A stretch of 47,232 nt of DNA from Desulfovibrio sp. (GTDB taxonomy: Bacteria > Desulfobacterota > Desulfovibrionia > Desulfovibrionales > Desulfovibrionaceae), in the NCBI GenBank assembly GCA_028708865.1, contig JAQVYA010000006.1, positions 1 to 47,232 on the forward strand. Reading direction: 5' to 3'. The notes under the pieces were generated by a model. That model was not told where the DNA came from, did no database searches, and saw only the letters and a program-made list of their open reading frames with translations. The position numbers and the translations under genes are program-made. Positions 15,503 through 24,673 of the stretch are shown in pieces; position 1 is the stretch's first letter; every line of letters begins with the position of its first letter.

Positions 15503-17446
15503 TCAGGCTCGGATCAAGGTAAAGACGAATCGTGCGCCTTGTCCGTCTTCAGGCCGTTCAACATGGATGCGGCCTCCGTAGTTTTCAACAATTTGTCGGC
15601 AAATGGCGAGGCCGAGTCCGGCGCCGCCCCGGTCGTCGATGGCGTTGGGATCGCCACGGAAAAAACGTTCGAATACCCGGCGTTCCATCCCGGCCGGGAT
15701 GCCTGGCCCGCGGTCGCGCACCGCGAAAGTCCAGTGGTGCGCGCTGGAGTGGGCCTCCACTTCCACCATCTCGCCGTCATGTCCGTAATTCACGGCATTG
15801 GCGAGCAAGTTGTGGAAGACATGCAGCAGGCCCTCGGGCTCGGCGCGGACGCGCATTTCCCCTTCAGGAAGGAGGGTTTGGATTTGCACTCCGGCGGCCT
15901 GGGCGCGCGGGGCTAGGTCGGCCAGGGCCGCGTCCAGAACGTGGCGGGCGTCCAGGTCCGCGCGCCGGGGCGCGGCTGTGGCGGCCCGGTCCGAGCGGGC
16001 CAGTTTGAGCATGCTGTTGATCACGCCGTCCATGTGGTCGGCGTTGCGCTGGATCACGCGCAGGAATTTGGCTGTGGCGGCGTGGTCCGCAGGCGGGGAG
16101 TCCAGCAGGGTTTCGGCGTAGCCCTTGATGCTGGTCAGGGGCGTGCGGAGCTGGTGCGAGGCATTGGCTACGAAGTCGCGCAGGGCCTGCTCGTGTTCCA
16201 CCTCGGCGGTTACGTCGCGAAACACCAGAATCAATTTGCGGCCGCCCTTGTATCCGGTAAAGGGCAGTACGGTTACGGCCAGATGGCGGCCGCTTTCCAG
16301 GGAAACGCGCAGCCGCTCCCCGGGTTCGTCGGCGCTGGAGGCGTCCGTGCTCTGGGGGCGGGGTGCAGTCGGGCCGGGAATTTCGGTTCCAGGCGTTTCG
16401 GTCGCGGAAGGATTGGTCCCTGGGGCATTGGAACCGCCGCTGTGCAGCACACGGTCCACCGCGTCCTGGATGTCCAGGGGCAGGCCCGCTTCCAGCGGGG
16501 TGCGTCCCAGGGCCTGGGCCGTTTCCGGCAGGGCCCGCTCCAGGGCCCGGTTAAAGGAGTCGATGCGACCTCGTTCGTCCAGCACGAGCACGCCTTCGCC
16601 CATGCCCTGGAACATGGCGCGCAGTCGCCCTCCCTGTTCCTCGATGGTGCCGACGTGTTTGCCAATGCGCCGGGCCATGGCATTGACCGCCTCGGCCAGG
16701 GGGTGAAATTCCCGTCCGGGCACCTCGCGGATGCGCTGGGAAAAATCTCCGTTGCCGATTTCCCGGGCCAGATCGCTGAAGGCCCGCACCGAGCGCCCCA
16801 CGTTGCGCGTCCCCATGAGCAGGAGCGCGCCGCTGGCGGCCAAAGCCAAGGCCATGGTCCACAGGGCCCGGCTGAACACCATGGACAGGCGTTCCTGCAA
16901 TTCGGAAAAAGGCACGGCCAGCCGCAACACTCCCCGGGGCAGGCCGTTCACCGGGGGCAATTCCGTGGCGACGTAGAGCATTTCACGGTCCAGGGTGTCG
17001 CTGTGGCGTTTGCTGGTGGCGATGTCGTTACTGGCGGCTTTGCGGATTTCCGGCCGCAGGGAATGGTCCTCCAGGGAGGAAAGTTCTTCGTAGGGCACCA
17101 TGGAGTCGGCCAGGACCTGGCCGCCGGTCACAAAGGTGATGCGCAGGCCCATGTGGCGGCCCAGCTCGGTGCTCCAGGCATGAAACTCCCGGGCCGTGGC
17201 AAAGCGTCCGTGGTTGACCACGAGCCACTTTACGGTGTCCAACTCGCGGGTGGCGCGCTGCTCGGCCTCGCGGACGATTTCGTCCCGGGTTTCGGAGGTG
17301 GTCACGAGAAACAGGGCCAGGAGGGCGGCGGCCAGCACGGCCCAGGCCCAAAGCAACATACGGGTGAACACCGAACGTGGCTTCAATGAGGACTCCTTGG
17401 TGGCGTCTTTTTCTGCGCGGGGAGCAAGGTTGGATCTGCTCCCCAT
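15503..17446 (-). CDS. PhoR-like membrane sensor histidine kinase
   Basis: The 647-residue kinase has two membrane helices (about 31-50 and 195-212) enclosing a periplasmic domain, HAMP (213-265), a PAS-type domain (about 270-410), HisKA with phosphoacceptor H431 in ASHQLRTPLTSIKGYAETLL, and an ATPase domain (HNLLANAVNYG, DRGPGIP, GGAGLGLAICR). A Pro/Thr/Ser-rich insert at about 338-376 splits the PAS-type domain. The layout and neighbours (pit, DUF47) support phosphate sensing. No phoB-type regulator gene is present beside it, so its partner is elsewhere. The start at 17446 has GGGGGG upstream. A Pho-box-like array lies 115-145 bp before it. Confidence 0.85.
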   Translation of the reverse strand: MGSRSNLAPRAEKDATKESSLKPRSVFTRMLLWAWAVLAAALLALFLVTTSETRDEIVREAEQRATRELDTVKWLVVNHGRFATAREFHAWSTELGRHMGLRITFVTGGQVLADSMVPYEELSSLEDHSLRPEIRKAASNDIATSKRHSDTLDREMLYVATELPPVNGLPRGVLRLAVPFSELQERLSMVFSRALWTMALALAASGALLLMGTRNVGRSVRAFSDLAREIGNGDFSQRIREVPGREFHPLAEAVNAMARRIGKHVGTIEEQGGRLRAMFQGMGEGVLVLDERGRIDSFNRALERALPETAQALGRTPLEAGLPLDIQDAVDRVLHSGGSNAPGTNPSATETPGTEIPGPTAPRPQSTDASSADEPGERLRVSLESGRHLAVTVLPFTGYKGGRKLILVFRDVTAEVEHEQALRDFVANASHQLRTPLTSIKGYAETLLDSPPADHAATAKFLRVIQRNADHMDGVINSMLKLARSDRAATAAPRRADLDARHVLDAALADLAPRAQAAGVQIQTLLPEGEMRVRAEPEGLLHVFHNLLANAVNYGHDGEMVEVEAHSSAHHWTFAVRDRGPGIPAGMERRVFERFFRGDPNAIDDRGGAGLGLAICRQIVENYGGRIHVERPEDGQGARFVFTLIRA

Positions 17447-17561
17447 TGCCCCCCGAAAAACGCGGGACCAAGCCTGGGACCATGCCCTGCGATGCAGGAC
17501 CAGAGCGCGGAATATGGCCGCGCGACCACGCTGATACGGGGTTTTGCCCTGTCGCGAAAGC

Positions 17562-17590
17562 CTGTAACATGTTTGTTGCTAAATTGTAAC
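17562..17590. promoter_or_regulatory. Pho-box-like array upstream of the phoR-pit-DUF47 unit
   Basis: Three heptamers, CTGTAAC (17562), TTGTTGC (17573) and TTGTAAC (17584), repeat with an exact 11-bp period and 4-bp spacers. This is the layout of PhoB boxes (CTGTCAT-N4-CTGTCAT). It reads on the plus strand, opposite to the downstream genes. A weaker unit, CTGTCGC, starts at 17549. Confidence 0.55.
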
Positions 17591-17604
17591 ATTGCCACGA
17601 CAAA

Positions 17605-17644
17605 CTGAAAAAAAGAAAAAAGCCCCGCGATTGCAAGGCCTTTT
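17605..17644 (-). terminator. Probable terminator after the cytochrome/membrane protein pair
   Basis: AAAAGGCC and GGGCTTTT on the minus strand form an imperfect stem around a 10-nt loop, followed by a T-rich tract. It lies 25 bp beyond the stop of the membrane protein gene. Confidence 0.5.
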
Positions 17645-17669
17645 CACTGTTAACCAGGGCGTACCCCCC

Positions 17670-18095
17670 TCAGTTCAGCAGGGCGGATTGTACGATGCGC
17701 CATCCGGTCCAGGCCTGGAAGCCCGCCGTGGCCAGGAGCAGAATGTTCACTGCGGCGTGGATCAACGGCAGGGCGGTTCGTTTTTCTTTGCGCCGGTCCA
17801 TAATCAGGCCGGTGGCCAGCCCTGCGGCCATGAGCAGAAGCATGGCCACGCCTCCCTGGGTATGGGTGCCCTTGAGGAAGGCTTCGGGCCAGTGAATCCA
17901 GACCATGGCCGCCCCGCCCACAAAGCCGAGAGTCCAGGCCGCGTAGACGATTTTCCCCAGCAGAACGTGCCGTTTCCAGCGGAACACCCCGCTCCCGCCC
18001 CAGTGGTTGGCGCGCAGACGCACCAGGCCAAGCAGAAAAACGTACACCGCGAGCAGGGACGTGAGCGCCGAAAGGATTGGATGAAACCAGAGCAT
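17670..18095 (-). CDS. Four-helix membrane protein, possible b-type cytochrome (DUF4079-like)
   Basis: The 141-residue protein has four hydrophobic segments (about 5-26, 45-67, 78-97 and 112-134). Histidines sit at or near helix ends (H5, H43, H68, H77, H113), as expected for a small di-heme b-type cytochrome, and the pattern recalls DUF4079 proteins. It starts 11 bp after the stop of a c-type cytochrome gene on the same strand, so a membrane partner passing electrons to or from that cytochrome is plausible. Heme binding is inferred from His placement only. Confidence 0.6.
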   Translation of the reverse strand: MLWFHPILSALTSLLAVYVFLLGLVRLRANHWGGSGVFRWKRHVLLGKIVYAAWTLGFVGGAAMVWIHWPEAFLKGTHTQGGVAMLLLMAAGLATGLIMDRRKEKRTALPLIHAAVNILLLATAGFQAWTGWRIVQSALLN

Positions 18096-18106
18096 AGTAT
18101 TCCCTC

Positions 18107-18592
18107 CTACAGGACGTGCAAAAAGATAAAGTCGTTGTCTGCCGCAGCGCTGTGACAGGAGATGCAGGGGCCTGGCTTGCCCGAGGCCAGCACGGTCCCG
18201 TCAGGCGCAAATTTGGTCCAGAACCAGTCCCCGTGTTTTGGATTGAAATCCTTGACCTTGAACATGACGGTCAGGGCCGTGAGTTGCTTTTCCGCGTCGT
18301 AATTTTCCTTGACCACAATGGAACCGTAGCTGGCGGCAGGGGCGCTGGAGGACAGGGCCTGCTGGTTCACGAAGACCCGGTGCAGCTCGCCATGGGGCGA
18401 TTTGCCGGGCTGCATTCCCACATGGCCCGGCCAGTGGTCCCATTGCGTATATGGAGAGGATTTGGTGATGTGCGTCCAGAGGCGTCCCGGGTCCGGGGCC
18501 TGCTGGGCCGAGGCGGCCAGAGAGAGTCCCGCGGCCATGAGCAACACTACGAGCATCATGGCCAGCTTTTGTCTTCGGGTTTGTCGGCGCAT
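18107..18592 (-). CDS. Secreted monoheme cytochrome, P460-like family
   Basis: The 161-residue precursor starts at ATG 18592, with AAGGAG 6 bp upstream. It has a signal peptide (MRRQTRRQKLAMMLVVLL, cleavage after ASA near residue 27). The mature part has the order of the cytochrome P460 family: WTHI and SPYTQWDHWPGH near the start, HGELHRVFVN, ENYDAEKQLTALTVMFKV, DWFWTKFAPDG, and a single C-terminal heme site CISCH. True P460 proteins also crosslink a lysine to the heme; K residues are present but that cannot be judged here. The product acts in the periplasm. It is co-transcribed with the four-helix membrane protein. Confidence 0.78.
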   Translation of the reverse strand: MRRQTRRQKLAMMLVVLLMAAGLSLAASAQQAPDPGRLWTHITKSSPYTQWDHWPGHVGMQPGKSPHGELHRVFVNQQALSSSAPAASYGSIVVKENYDAEKQLTALTVMFKVKDFNPKHGDWFWTKFAPDGTVLASGKPGPCISCHSAAADNDFIFLHVL

Positions 18593-18782
18593 GCAACACT
18601 CCTTGGTTTCCAGTGGGATTTCCGGCATTGCCGGGCAGTTGTCCCAGGGTGCCATGCAACCGCCGTGGATACAAGGGGCTGGAAGAATTCCAGTGAGTGC
18701 TCGTGTTATTTTTTTTGTGGACCGGGTCGGACCAAAGCGCGGATCAAAGGTCAGAGAGAAGGGGAGAGGAGGAAGGAAAGGC

Positions 18783-18827
18783 GGAAAAGGAAGCGGGGTA
18801 CGCCGCCGGAAACGGAAGGCGCACCCC
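18783..18827 (-). terminator. Terminator after the 67-residue protein gene
   Basis: GGGGTGCGCC and GGCGTACCCC (minus strand; 18818-18827 and 18795-18804) form a 10-bp stem with one G-T wobble. A pyrimidine- and T-rich stretch follows. It starts 10 bp after the stop codon. Confidence 0.6.
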
Positions 18828-18837
18828 GGTCAACGGG

Positions 18838-19041
18838 TTACACGCCGCGCATGCAGTCGTACATTTCTTCGGAAACCTCCACGCGCACGATGCCCCGTTC
18901 CTCCACGACGCGCACGTTGCGTTCCGGGATCAGGGCCATGTCGTCGGCCACTTCTTCCCAGCGGCCTTGAAGGTTTTCCTTGGTCAGTCCGTTATTGTCC
19001 ATTTCGTGGAGCGGAAAGCTTTCCGCAACAACCCAGCCCAT
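18838..19041 (-). CDS. Small acidic hypothetical protein
   Basis: A 67-residue soluble, acidic protein with an excellent ribosome binding site (AAGGAGG, 6 bp before ATG 19041). It contains alternating charged strands (RNVRVVEERGIVRVEVSEE), suggesting a small beta-rich fold, and one cysteine near the end. A terminator follows it, so it is probably its own unit or the last gene after alr. No family is recognised. Confidence 0.7.
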   Translation of the reverse strand: MGWVVAESFPLHEMDNNGLTKENLQGRWEEVADDMALIPERNVRVVEERGIVRVEVSEEMYDCMRGV

Positions 19042-19131
19042 GGGAGCCTCCTTGGGTATTGACCGCCGGGCCGTTCGGACCGGCAGCGGGATTCAACGTA
19101 TTCAACGGTCCCCTGGAATGGAGACGATCAC

Positions 19132-20280
19132 TTACCGATATTCCTTGGGGTTCAGTCCCAGAAGACAGAACACCTCGTAGGTGATGGTCCCCCACCACCC
19201 GGCCAGTTCTTCCGGGGTAACGCGCCCCGGAGCCCGGCCGCCCAAAAGATAGGCCCGATCCCCCACCTGCACGCTTTTGCCGGCGTCGGCCAGTTCGGTC
19301 ACGTCCACGGCCGTGAGCTGCATGCAGACCCGGCCCACCACGGGCACGCGCCGGCCATGCAGGCAAACCCCGCCATGGTTGGACTGGCTTCGGGAATAGG
19401 CGTCGGCATATCCGGCGGCCACGATGGCCACCACGCTGTCCCTCGGGGCGTGCCAGGTGCAGCCGTAGCTGACGCTTTGCCCCGCGGCCAGGGGGTGCAC
19501 TTCCACCACCGGGGCCGAAACTTCCATGGCCGGGCGCAGGTCGTGGCCCAGGGCTTCCTGTTCGGTCCCGGCAAAGGGGTTGCAGCCGTAAAGACCAATG
19601 CCCGCGCGTTGTCCCTGATGGTGTAGGGCGCTGTGGGCCAGAATGCCCGCAGTGTTGGCGATGTTGCCTTCCACGTCCACCCCGCCCTGGCGCAGGGCGT
19701 CCAGAACGGCTTGGAAAATTTCGGCCTGTTCCTGCACAAAGGCCCAGTTGCCGGGCTCGTCGGCCGTGGCCAGGTGGGAACTGGCCATGACCGGCCGGAT
19801 GCGCGGCTCCCGGGCCAGCACGGAAAGCAGGCGGGGCACGTCCGGCAGGTGGAAGCCAAGCCGGGCCATGCCTGTATCGAATTTAAGGCTGATCTCCAGG
19901 GGCTGTTCCGGCGTGGCCGCGGAAGAGGCCTCCACCGCGTCCTGAAGCCGCGTGAGCTGCTCCCAATTGCCCACAAAGGGAATGATCCGGTGGGGCAGGA
20001 GCGCCTCGTAGTCCTCGGGATCCAGCGGTCCCAGCAGGGAGATGATCCGCCCCCGGCAGCCGCTTTCGCGCAATTGCACGCCCTCGCCCACGGTGCCCAC
20101 GACAAAGGTGCGGGCCCCTTCCTCGGCCAGGGCCCGGGCCACGGGAATCAGCCCGTGACCGTAGGCGTCGGCCTTGATCACGGCAAAGGCATTGCCGCTG
20201 CGGGCGTTGAGCAGGCGGTAGTTGTGGCGGATGGCGTCCAGATCGATGCGAACGCGGAGCTTATTGTACGGGATGGCCAT
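19132..20280 (-). CDS. alr: Alanine racemase
   Basis: The 382-residue PLP enzyme converts L-alanine to D-alanine for peptidoglycan. The PLP lysine lies in AVIKADAYGHG (K36). Further landmarks are SLKFDTGMARLGF, IANTAGIL, GIGLYGCNP, the YGCTWHAP region with the second-base tyrosine nearby, and GRVCMQLTAVDV. The open frame extends upstream, but those residues overlap the end of mutL in another frame. The conserved start and GGAAGTG support ATG 20280, 4 bp after the mutL stop. It closes the lptD-mutL-alr unit. Confidence 0.95.
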   Translation of the reverse strand: MAIPYNKLRVRIDLDAIRHNYRLLNARSGNAFAVIKADAYGHGLIPVARALAEEGARTFVVGTVGEGVQLRESGCRGRIISLLGPLDPEDYEALLPHRIIPFVGNWEQLTRLQDAVEASSAATPEQPLEISLKFDTGMARLGFHLPDVPRLLSVLAREPRIRPVMASSHLATADEPGNWAFVQEQAEIFQAVLDALRQGGVDVEGNIANTAGILAHSALHHQGQRAGIGLYGCNPFAGTEQEALGHDLRPAMEVSAPVVEVHPLAAGQSVSYGCTWHAPRDSVVAIVAAGYADAYSRSQSNHGGVCLHGRRVPVVGRVCMQLTAVDVTELADAGKSVQVGDRAYLLGGRAPGRVTPEELAGWWGTITYEVFCLLGLNPKEYR

Positions 20281-20284
20281 GGGA

Positions 20285-22252
20285 TCACTTCCGTTTGAAC
20301 AGTTTTTCCATCTCCTCGGGCGTCCATCGCAGCACGGCCGGTCGTCCATGGGGGCAATATTCACGGTCCGGGCAGGCCAGCCAACTTTCCAGCAGGGCCA
20401 GGGCTTCATCCACGGCCAGGGCCTGGCCCGCCTTGATGGCGGACTTGCAGGAAAGCATGGTCCAGAGTTCTTCCAGGCCGTTGGCACCGGAATCCAGGGC
20501 GGAACGAAGGTACTCCTTTGCCCGGGCGCTGTCGAGCGTGGGGGGGATGCCCTGGATCAGCAATTTACCGGAATCGGGTTGCTCCAGGCGAAATCCCGCT
20601 TTGCGCAGATCCTCCCAGAGCCGGGTCAATTCTTCGGCCTCGGCCGGATGCAGGGACAGCTCCAGGGGCAAGGCCAGGGGTTGGGAGTCCCCCCGGGTCC
20701 GCTGGCGGCGCATGGCTTCCAGCAATATCCGCTCGTGGGCTGCGTGCTGGTCCACCAGGTACATGTCCCGGCCCCGGGCCAGGATCAGATAGGTATCCGC
20801 CACCTGGCCGAGATAGCGGAAGCCGCCTATGGCCGGAGCGCGGACCATGTCGGTGCGGTCCGTGCCGGAACGGCTCATGCCGGAACGATTTGGGGCATAG
20901 ACGGCCGTCGGCACGGGTTCATGCACGGAGGAAATCTCGCGGGAGCCGGATGGTCCGGCAGGGTCCTGCCCATGGCGGGGCAGACCTTGAAATCCATCCT
21001 GAGTTCCACCCGGGCCTTGGGCATTTCCAAAATCGGCCTCCCTCGGGTCCGGCCCTTGGCTGGGCGCGGATTCGGAGCCGGGGCGCGGCGGCAGCAGCGG
21101 CAGATCCCGGGGCCGGTCCGGAGCTGTTTCCGGTCCACGCCGGTAGGTCTCGTATGTGGAAAATTTGGGCGCGGCTCCGCTGTGATCCGGCTTCCCTGGC
21201 AGAGGAGCGGCGTGCCCGGAAAGAGATTCCCCGGGGCTGTCGTCAATCAAGGCGCCGCTGCGGTCCAGGGCCGAGGCCACGGCTGCGCGCACCGTTGAAA
21301 ACACGGCGGATTCTTCGGCAAAGCGGACTTCCAGTTTGGCCGGATGCACGTTGACGTCCACCAGCTCGGGCGGAAGGTCCAGGAACAGCACGGCCTGGGG
21401 GTACTCCTTGGAGAGCAGACGGCCGGAGTAGCCTTTGCGCAGGGCCGAGAGCAGGAGCTTGTCCTGCACGGGGCGGCCGCGCACCCAGAGCAGGATGCGG
21501 TCCCCCCGGCCCTGGGCCGTGCGGGGGGAGCCTGCCAGGCCGCGCACCCGCATGTCCTGCCTCGTGTAGTCCAGGTCCAGCATGCCGTTCATGATGGCCG
21601 GGGGCCAGAACGCGGCCAGCCGGTCCCGCAGGCTTTGATTTTCAGGAAGGTTCAGGGTCTGGCGGTCGTTGACGGTCAGGGTGAAGCGCACATCGGGCCG
21701 GGCCAGGGCCATGCGCAGCACAGCGTCCTGGCAGCGCCTGGTTTCCGTGGCTTCGGTCTTCAGGAATTTGAGCCGGGCCGGGACATTGGAAAAAAGGTCG
21801 CGCACCTCCACCAGGGTGCCTCGGTCCAGGGGCGCGGGGCCGGACTCCCGGATTTCGCCATGATCCACCTGCACCTGCCAGCCCATGTCCTCGGCATGGA
21901 AACGGGATCCGACGCTGAACAGGGAAACCGAGGCAATGCTCGGCAGGGCCTCGCCGCGGAATCCAAAGGAGGCGACCTGTTCCAGGTCCGCCAGTTGGGC
22001 GATTTTGCTGGTGGCGTGGCGCGTCACGGCCAGTTCCAGTTCTTCGGAGGGAATGCCGTGGCCGTTGTCGCGCACGGCAATAAGTCCGGTGCCGCCGCGT
22101 TCCAGGCGGACGTCCACGCGATCCGCTCCGGCATCGAGGCTGTTTTCCACCAGTTCCTTGACCACGCTGGCCGGGCGCTCCACCACCTCGCCCGCTGCGA
22201 TCTGGTGCATCAGGGCGGGAGGCAGAACGCGTATGGGGCGTCTTTCGTGCAT
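20285..22252 (-). CDS. mutL: DNA mismatch repair protein MutL, endonuclease type
   Basis: The 655-residue protein has the GHKL ATPase motifs IAAGEVVERPASVVKELVEN, SLDAGA, DNGHGI and GFRGEAL. A Pro/Ser-rich linker spans about 335-465. The C-terminal domain carries DQHAAHERILLE, an exact DQHA-X2-E-X4-E endonuclease motif, plus SCKSAIKAG and CPHGRP metal-site motifs. This MutL should therefore nick DNA itself, as in bacteria without MutH. It starts 3 bp after the lptD stop. It is the middle gene of lptD-mutL-alr. Confidence 0.96.
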   Translation of the reverse strand: MHERRPIRVLPPALMHQIAAGEVVERPASVVKELVENSLDAGADRVDVRLERGGTGLIAVRDNGHGIPSEELELAVTRHATSKIAQLADLEQVASFGFRGEALPSIASVSLFSVGSRFHAEDMGWQVQVDHGEIRESGPAPLDRGTLVEVRDLFSNVPARLKFLKTEATETRRCQDAVLRMALARPDVRFTLTVNDRQTLNLPENQSLRDRLAAFWPPAIMNGMLDLDYTRQDMRVRGLAGSPRTAQGRGDRILLWVRGRPVQDKLLLSALRKGYSGRLLSKEYPQAVLFLDLPPELVDVNVHPAKLEVRFAEESAVFSTVRAAVASALDRSGALIDDSPGESLSGHAAPLPGKPDHSGAAPKFSTYETYRRGPETAPDRPRDLPLLPPRPGSESAPSQGPDPREADFGNAQGPGGTQDGFQGLPRHGQDPAGPSGSREISSVHEPVPTAVYAPNRSGMSRSGTDRTDMVRAPAIGGFRYLGQVADTYLILARGRDMYLVDQHAAHERILLEAMRRQRTRGDSQPLALPLELSLHPAEAEELTRLWEDLRKAGFRLEQPDSGKLLIQGIPPTLDSARAKEYLRSALDSGANGLEELWTMLSCKSAIKAGQALAVDEALALLESWLACPDREYCPHGRPAVLRWTPEEMEKLFKRK

Positions 22253-22255
22253 AGA

Positions 22256-24652
22256 TCAGAATTTCAAGATGTTGAAGTTCAGTCCGATATCGGTGTCGTC
22301 GTCGGTGCGGGTGAACTGCAACCCCAGGTCGTAGCATTCCCCGATCCAGGTCAGACGCACGGTTTTTTCCAGGTCCGTGCCTTCTTCCAGGTCCGTGCGG
22401 TACTCCAGGCCCAGGATCAGGTTCTGCATTACATAGAGGTTGCCGCCCAGGCGCAACACTTCCATTTCGTTGCTGCGGCGGCGTTTGTATTCGTCCACGG
22501 CCTGAAGCAGGTCATAGGAGATAAAGGCATCGCCCACCCCCTCGCGAACGTAGCGCAAGGAGTGCTCGTGTTCGGTGAGCTTGGAGAGATAGGGCGAATA
22601 CCAGGTCTTGGACGTCAAGGACCAGCCGTCCAGAGGGGAGACGGAAATTTCGGCCATGAGGTCCGAGAAGGGGCGGCGCTCGTATTCATCCAGTTCGTCC
22701 TTGCGGGAGGCCTCCAGGCGGTCGTAGCTCTGGGACAGGCGCACCCGGGCGAAGTCCAGATAGTCCGTGGAAATGAGCGGGGTTTCGCCGTCCGGCCCCA
22801 GGGTCACGTACTCGCGCTTGCGGTCAAAGGCGTTGGTCAGGGAAAAGGTCACCAGGTCCTCGGCCATGATCCTGTCGCGCTCGTCGTAGTAGGGCAGATC
22901 GGACTGGCCGGTCTTGCGCGGCACATAGGAGTAGTCCAGCCGCGGGATCAGGCTGTGCTTGATGTCGGTCCAGCGTTCCGTGCCCACCATGTCCGGACTG
23001 GCCTCCAGGGCCTGCCCTTCCAGGCTGTAGGTGCGGTAGAGTTCGGAGAAGAGCGACACCCCGGCCTCCACGCCCAGGTTCACGGGCGTGTCCGATTCCA
23101 CTTCGCGGTCGCGCTCCACGCTGCCGTCCACGAGGGTCACGTCCTCGTCGCCGTCACGCTCGGTCATGGAATACACCGAGCCGCGCATGCCCACGTAGGG
23201 GATTACGGTCAGGGCGTCGGTGTGCACGGGCAGGCTCAGCTTGGGGCGCATGTCCAGCCGGTGGCCCGTGGAGCCCTTATTGCGGTGGAAATAGTCGTAT
23301 TTGGCCTCGGCCTCGAATTCCAGGGGCGTTCCGGGCACGTCGTTCTTGAAGGCGTAGAAGTCCAGCTCCGGCACCCGTTGCAGGGTGGGGTTGTCCGCTT
23401 CGTCCCGGTTGCCGTTCATGTATGCCGGGGCCTGGTTGTATTCGATTTTTCCGGCCACGCCAAAGGACTGGAAATCCCGCGTGAGCAGGGCCGTGCTGGT
23501 GCGGGTGTCGGCGTCGGCTTCGTTGATGTCCCGGCCGAATTCGTCCAGCATTTCGTCGCGGCTGGCTTCGAATCCGCTGTAGCCGTGCCGGAACTCGCGC
23601 AGGTAGTCCTGGTCCGAGACCAGGTCCACGTCCACCATGGCCCGCCAGGACGGCGTGCCCAGGTAGCCGTTGTACTTGCTGCGCCACCACCAGCGGTTGC
23701 TGTTTTTGCGGGCCAGGCCGTCGTCTTCCACCGGGTCGTCGTCATGCCCGTCCTGCCGGTAGGTCACGGCGTCGTTGAGCCAGTCGAACCGCCAGTAGCC
23801 CTTGGTATAGGCGTTGTCGGCATGGCGCAGCTCCAGCCCCTGCATGTATCCCCGGCGGCTCATGATGTTCTGGTAGAAGGTCATGTCCACTTCTTCGTTC
23901 ACGGCCCAATAGTAGGGCAAGTTCAAGCGGAAGCCGAACTTGCCGGACCGGCCCACCTCGGGCATGAGAAAGCCGCTCTGCCGCTTGCCGCCGCCCGCCG
24001 GGAGCCGCATGTACGGCAGGTAGGCCACGGGAGTGTCGCGCACGCGGAAGGTGGTGTGCCAGAGGGTGGCGTAGCCGTCCAGGGTGATGTCCCCTTCCTG
24101 GGTATGGACGGACCAAGCCGGGGTTTCTCCGCTGCACGCCGTGACCTTGGCGTCTTTGAATGTGTAGCTGGCTCCGCTGTATTTGCGGATGTAGGAGGAT
24201 TCGAAATAGAGGTGCGGCTTGACCATGAAGACCTTGCCGTCCTTGAGCCAGCCTTCCTGGTTTTGCAGGTCGAATTCCGCTTCCGAGGCTTCGAGAAAGT
24301 CGCCCTGCCACATGGCGCGCACATTGCCGCGCAGCATGAGCCAGCCGCTTTCCTGATAGTAGCGGGCAAAGTCGGCGCGCAGGGTGTTTTCCCCATCGGT
24401 GAAGGTGGCGTCGCCCTCCACTTCTACGTATTTGCTGTCGTGCTCGGCCGAGATGCGGTCCGCGGTAAAGGTCCATTGCCCTTTTTCCGCGGGTTTGGTC
24501 TGGGATTCATGGAAGGTCAGGTCACGGTCCGAGGCATAGCGCCGCTCCATGCTCATGGGCTGTCGCTGGCCGAACAGCAGCCAGGGCTGCCCGGCGAAAA
24601 AGCAGCACAGGGCAAGGGTGCAGACCAGAATCGGGACCAGACGGCGTTTCAA
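22256..24652 (-). CDS. lptD: LPS-assembly outer membrane protein LptD
   Basis: The 798-residue protein begins with a signal peptide (MKRRLVPILVCTLALCCFF). An OstA-like N-terminal domain follows (about 50-180: WTFTADRISAEHDSKYVEVEGDA-type repeats, LRADFARYYQESGWLML). The rest is a C-terminal beta-barrel with many alternating aromatic strands. LptD inserts LPS into the outer leaflet. The start codon is TTG at 24652, supported by GAGG 8 bp upstream and the signal peptide. Length agrees with the family. It leads the lptD-mutL-alr unit and follows hldD, another LPS gene, across a terminator. Confidence 0.9.
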   Translation of the reverse strand: MKRRLVPILVCTLALCCFFAGQPWLLFGQRQPMSMERRYASDRDLTFHESQTKPAEKGQWTFTADRISAEHDSKYVEVEGDATFTDGENTLRADFARYYQESGWLMLRGNVRAMWQGDFLEASEAEFDLQNQEGWLKDGKVFMVKPHLYFESSYIRKYSGASYTFKDAKVTACSGETPAWSVHTQEGDITLDGYATLWHTTFRVRDTPVAYLPYMRLPAGGGKRQSGFLMPEVGRSGKFGFRLNLPYYWAVNEEVDMTFYQNIMSRRGYMQGLELRHADNAYTKGYWRFDWLNDAVTYRQDGHDDDPVEDDGLARKNSNRWWWRSKYNGYLGTPSWRAMVDVDLVSDQDYLREFRHGYSGFEASRDEMLDEFGRDINEADADTRTSTALLTRDFQSFGVAGKIEYNQAPAYMNGNRDEADNPTLQRVPELDFYAFKNDVPGTPLEFEAEAKYDYFHRNKGSTGHRLDMRPKLSLPVHTDALTVIPYVGMRGSVYSMTERDGDEDVTLVDGSVERDREVESDTPVNLGVEAGVSLFSELYRTYSLEGQALEASPDMVGTERWTDIKHSLIPRLDYSYVPRKTGQSDLPYYDERDRIMAEDLVTFSLTNAFDRKREYVTLGPDGETPLISTDYLDFARVRLSQSYDRLEASRKDELDEYERRPFSDLMAEISVSPLDGWSLTSKTWYSPYLSKLTEHEHSLRYVREGVGDAFISYDLLQAVDEYKRRRSNEMEVLRLGGNLYVMQNLILGLEYRTDLEEGTDLEKTVRLTWIGECYDLGLQFTRTDDDTDIGLNFNILKF

Positions 24653-24673
24653 ATCACATCCTCGGCAAGGGTG

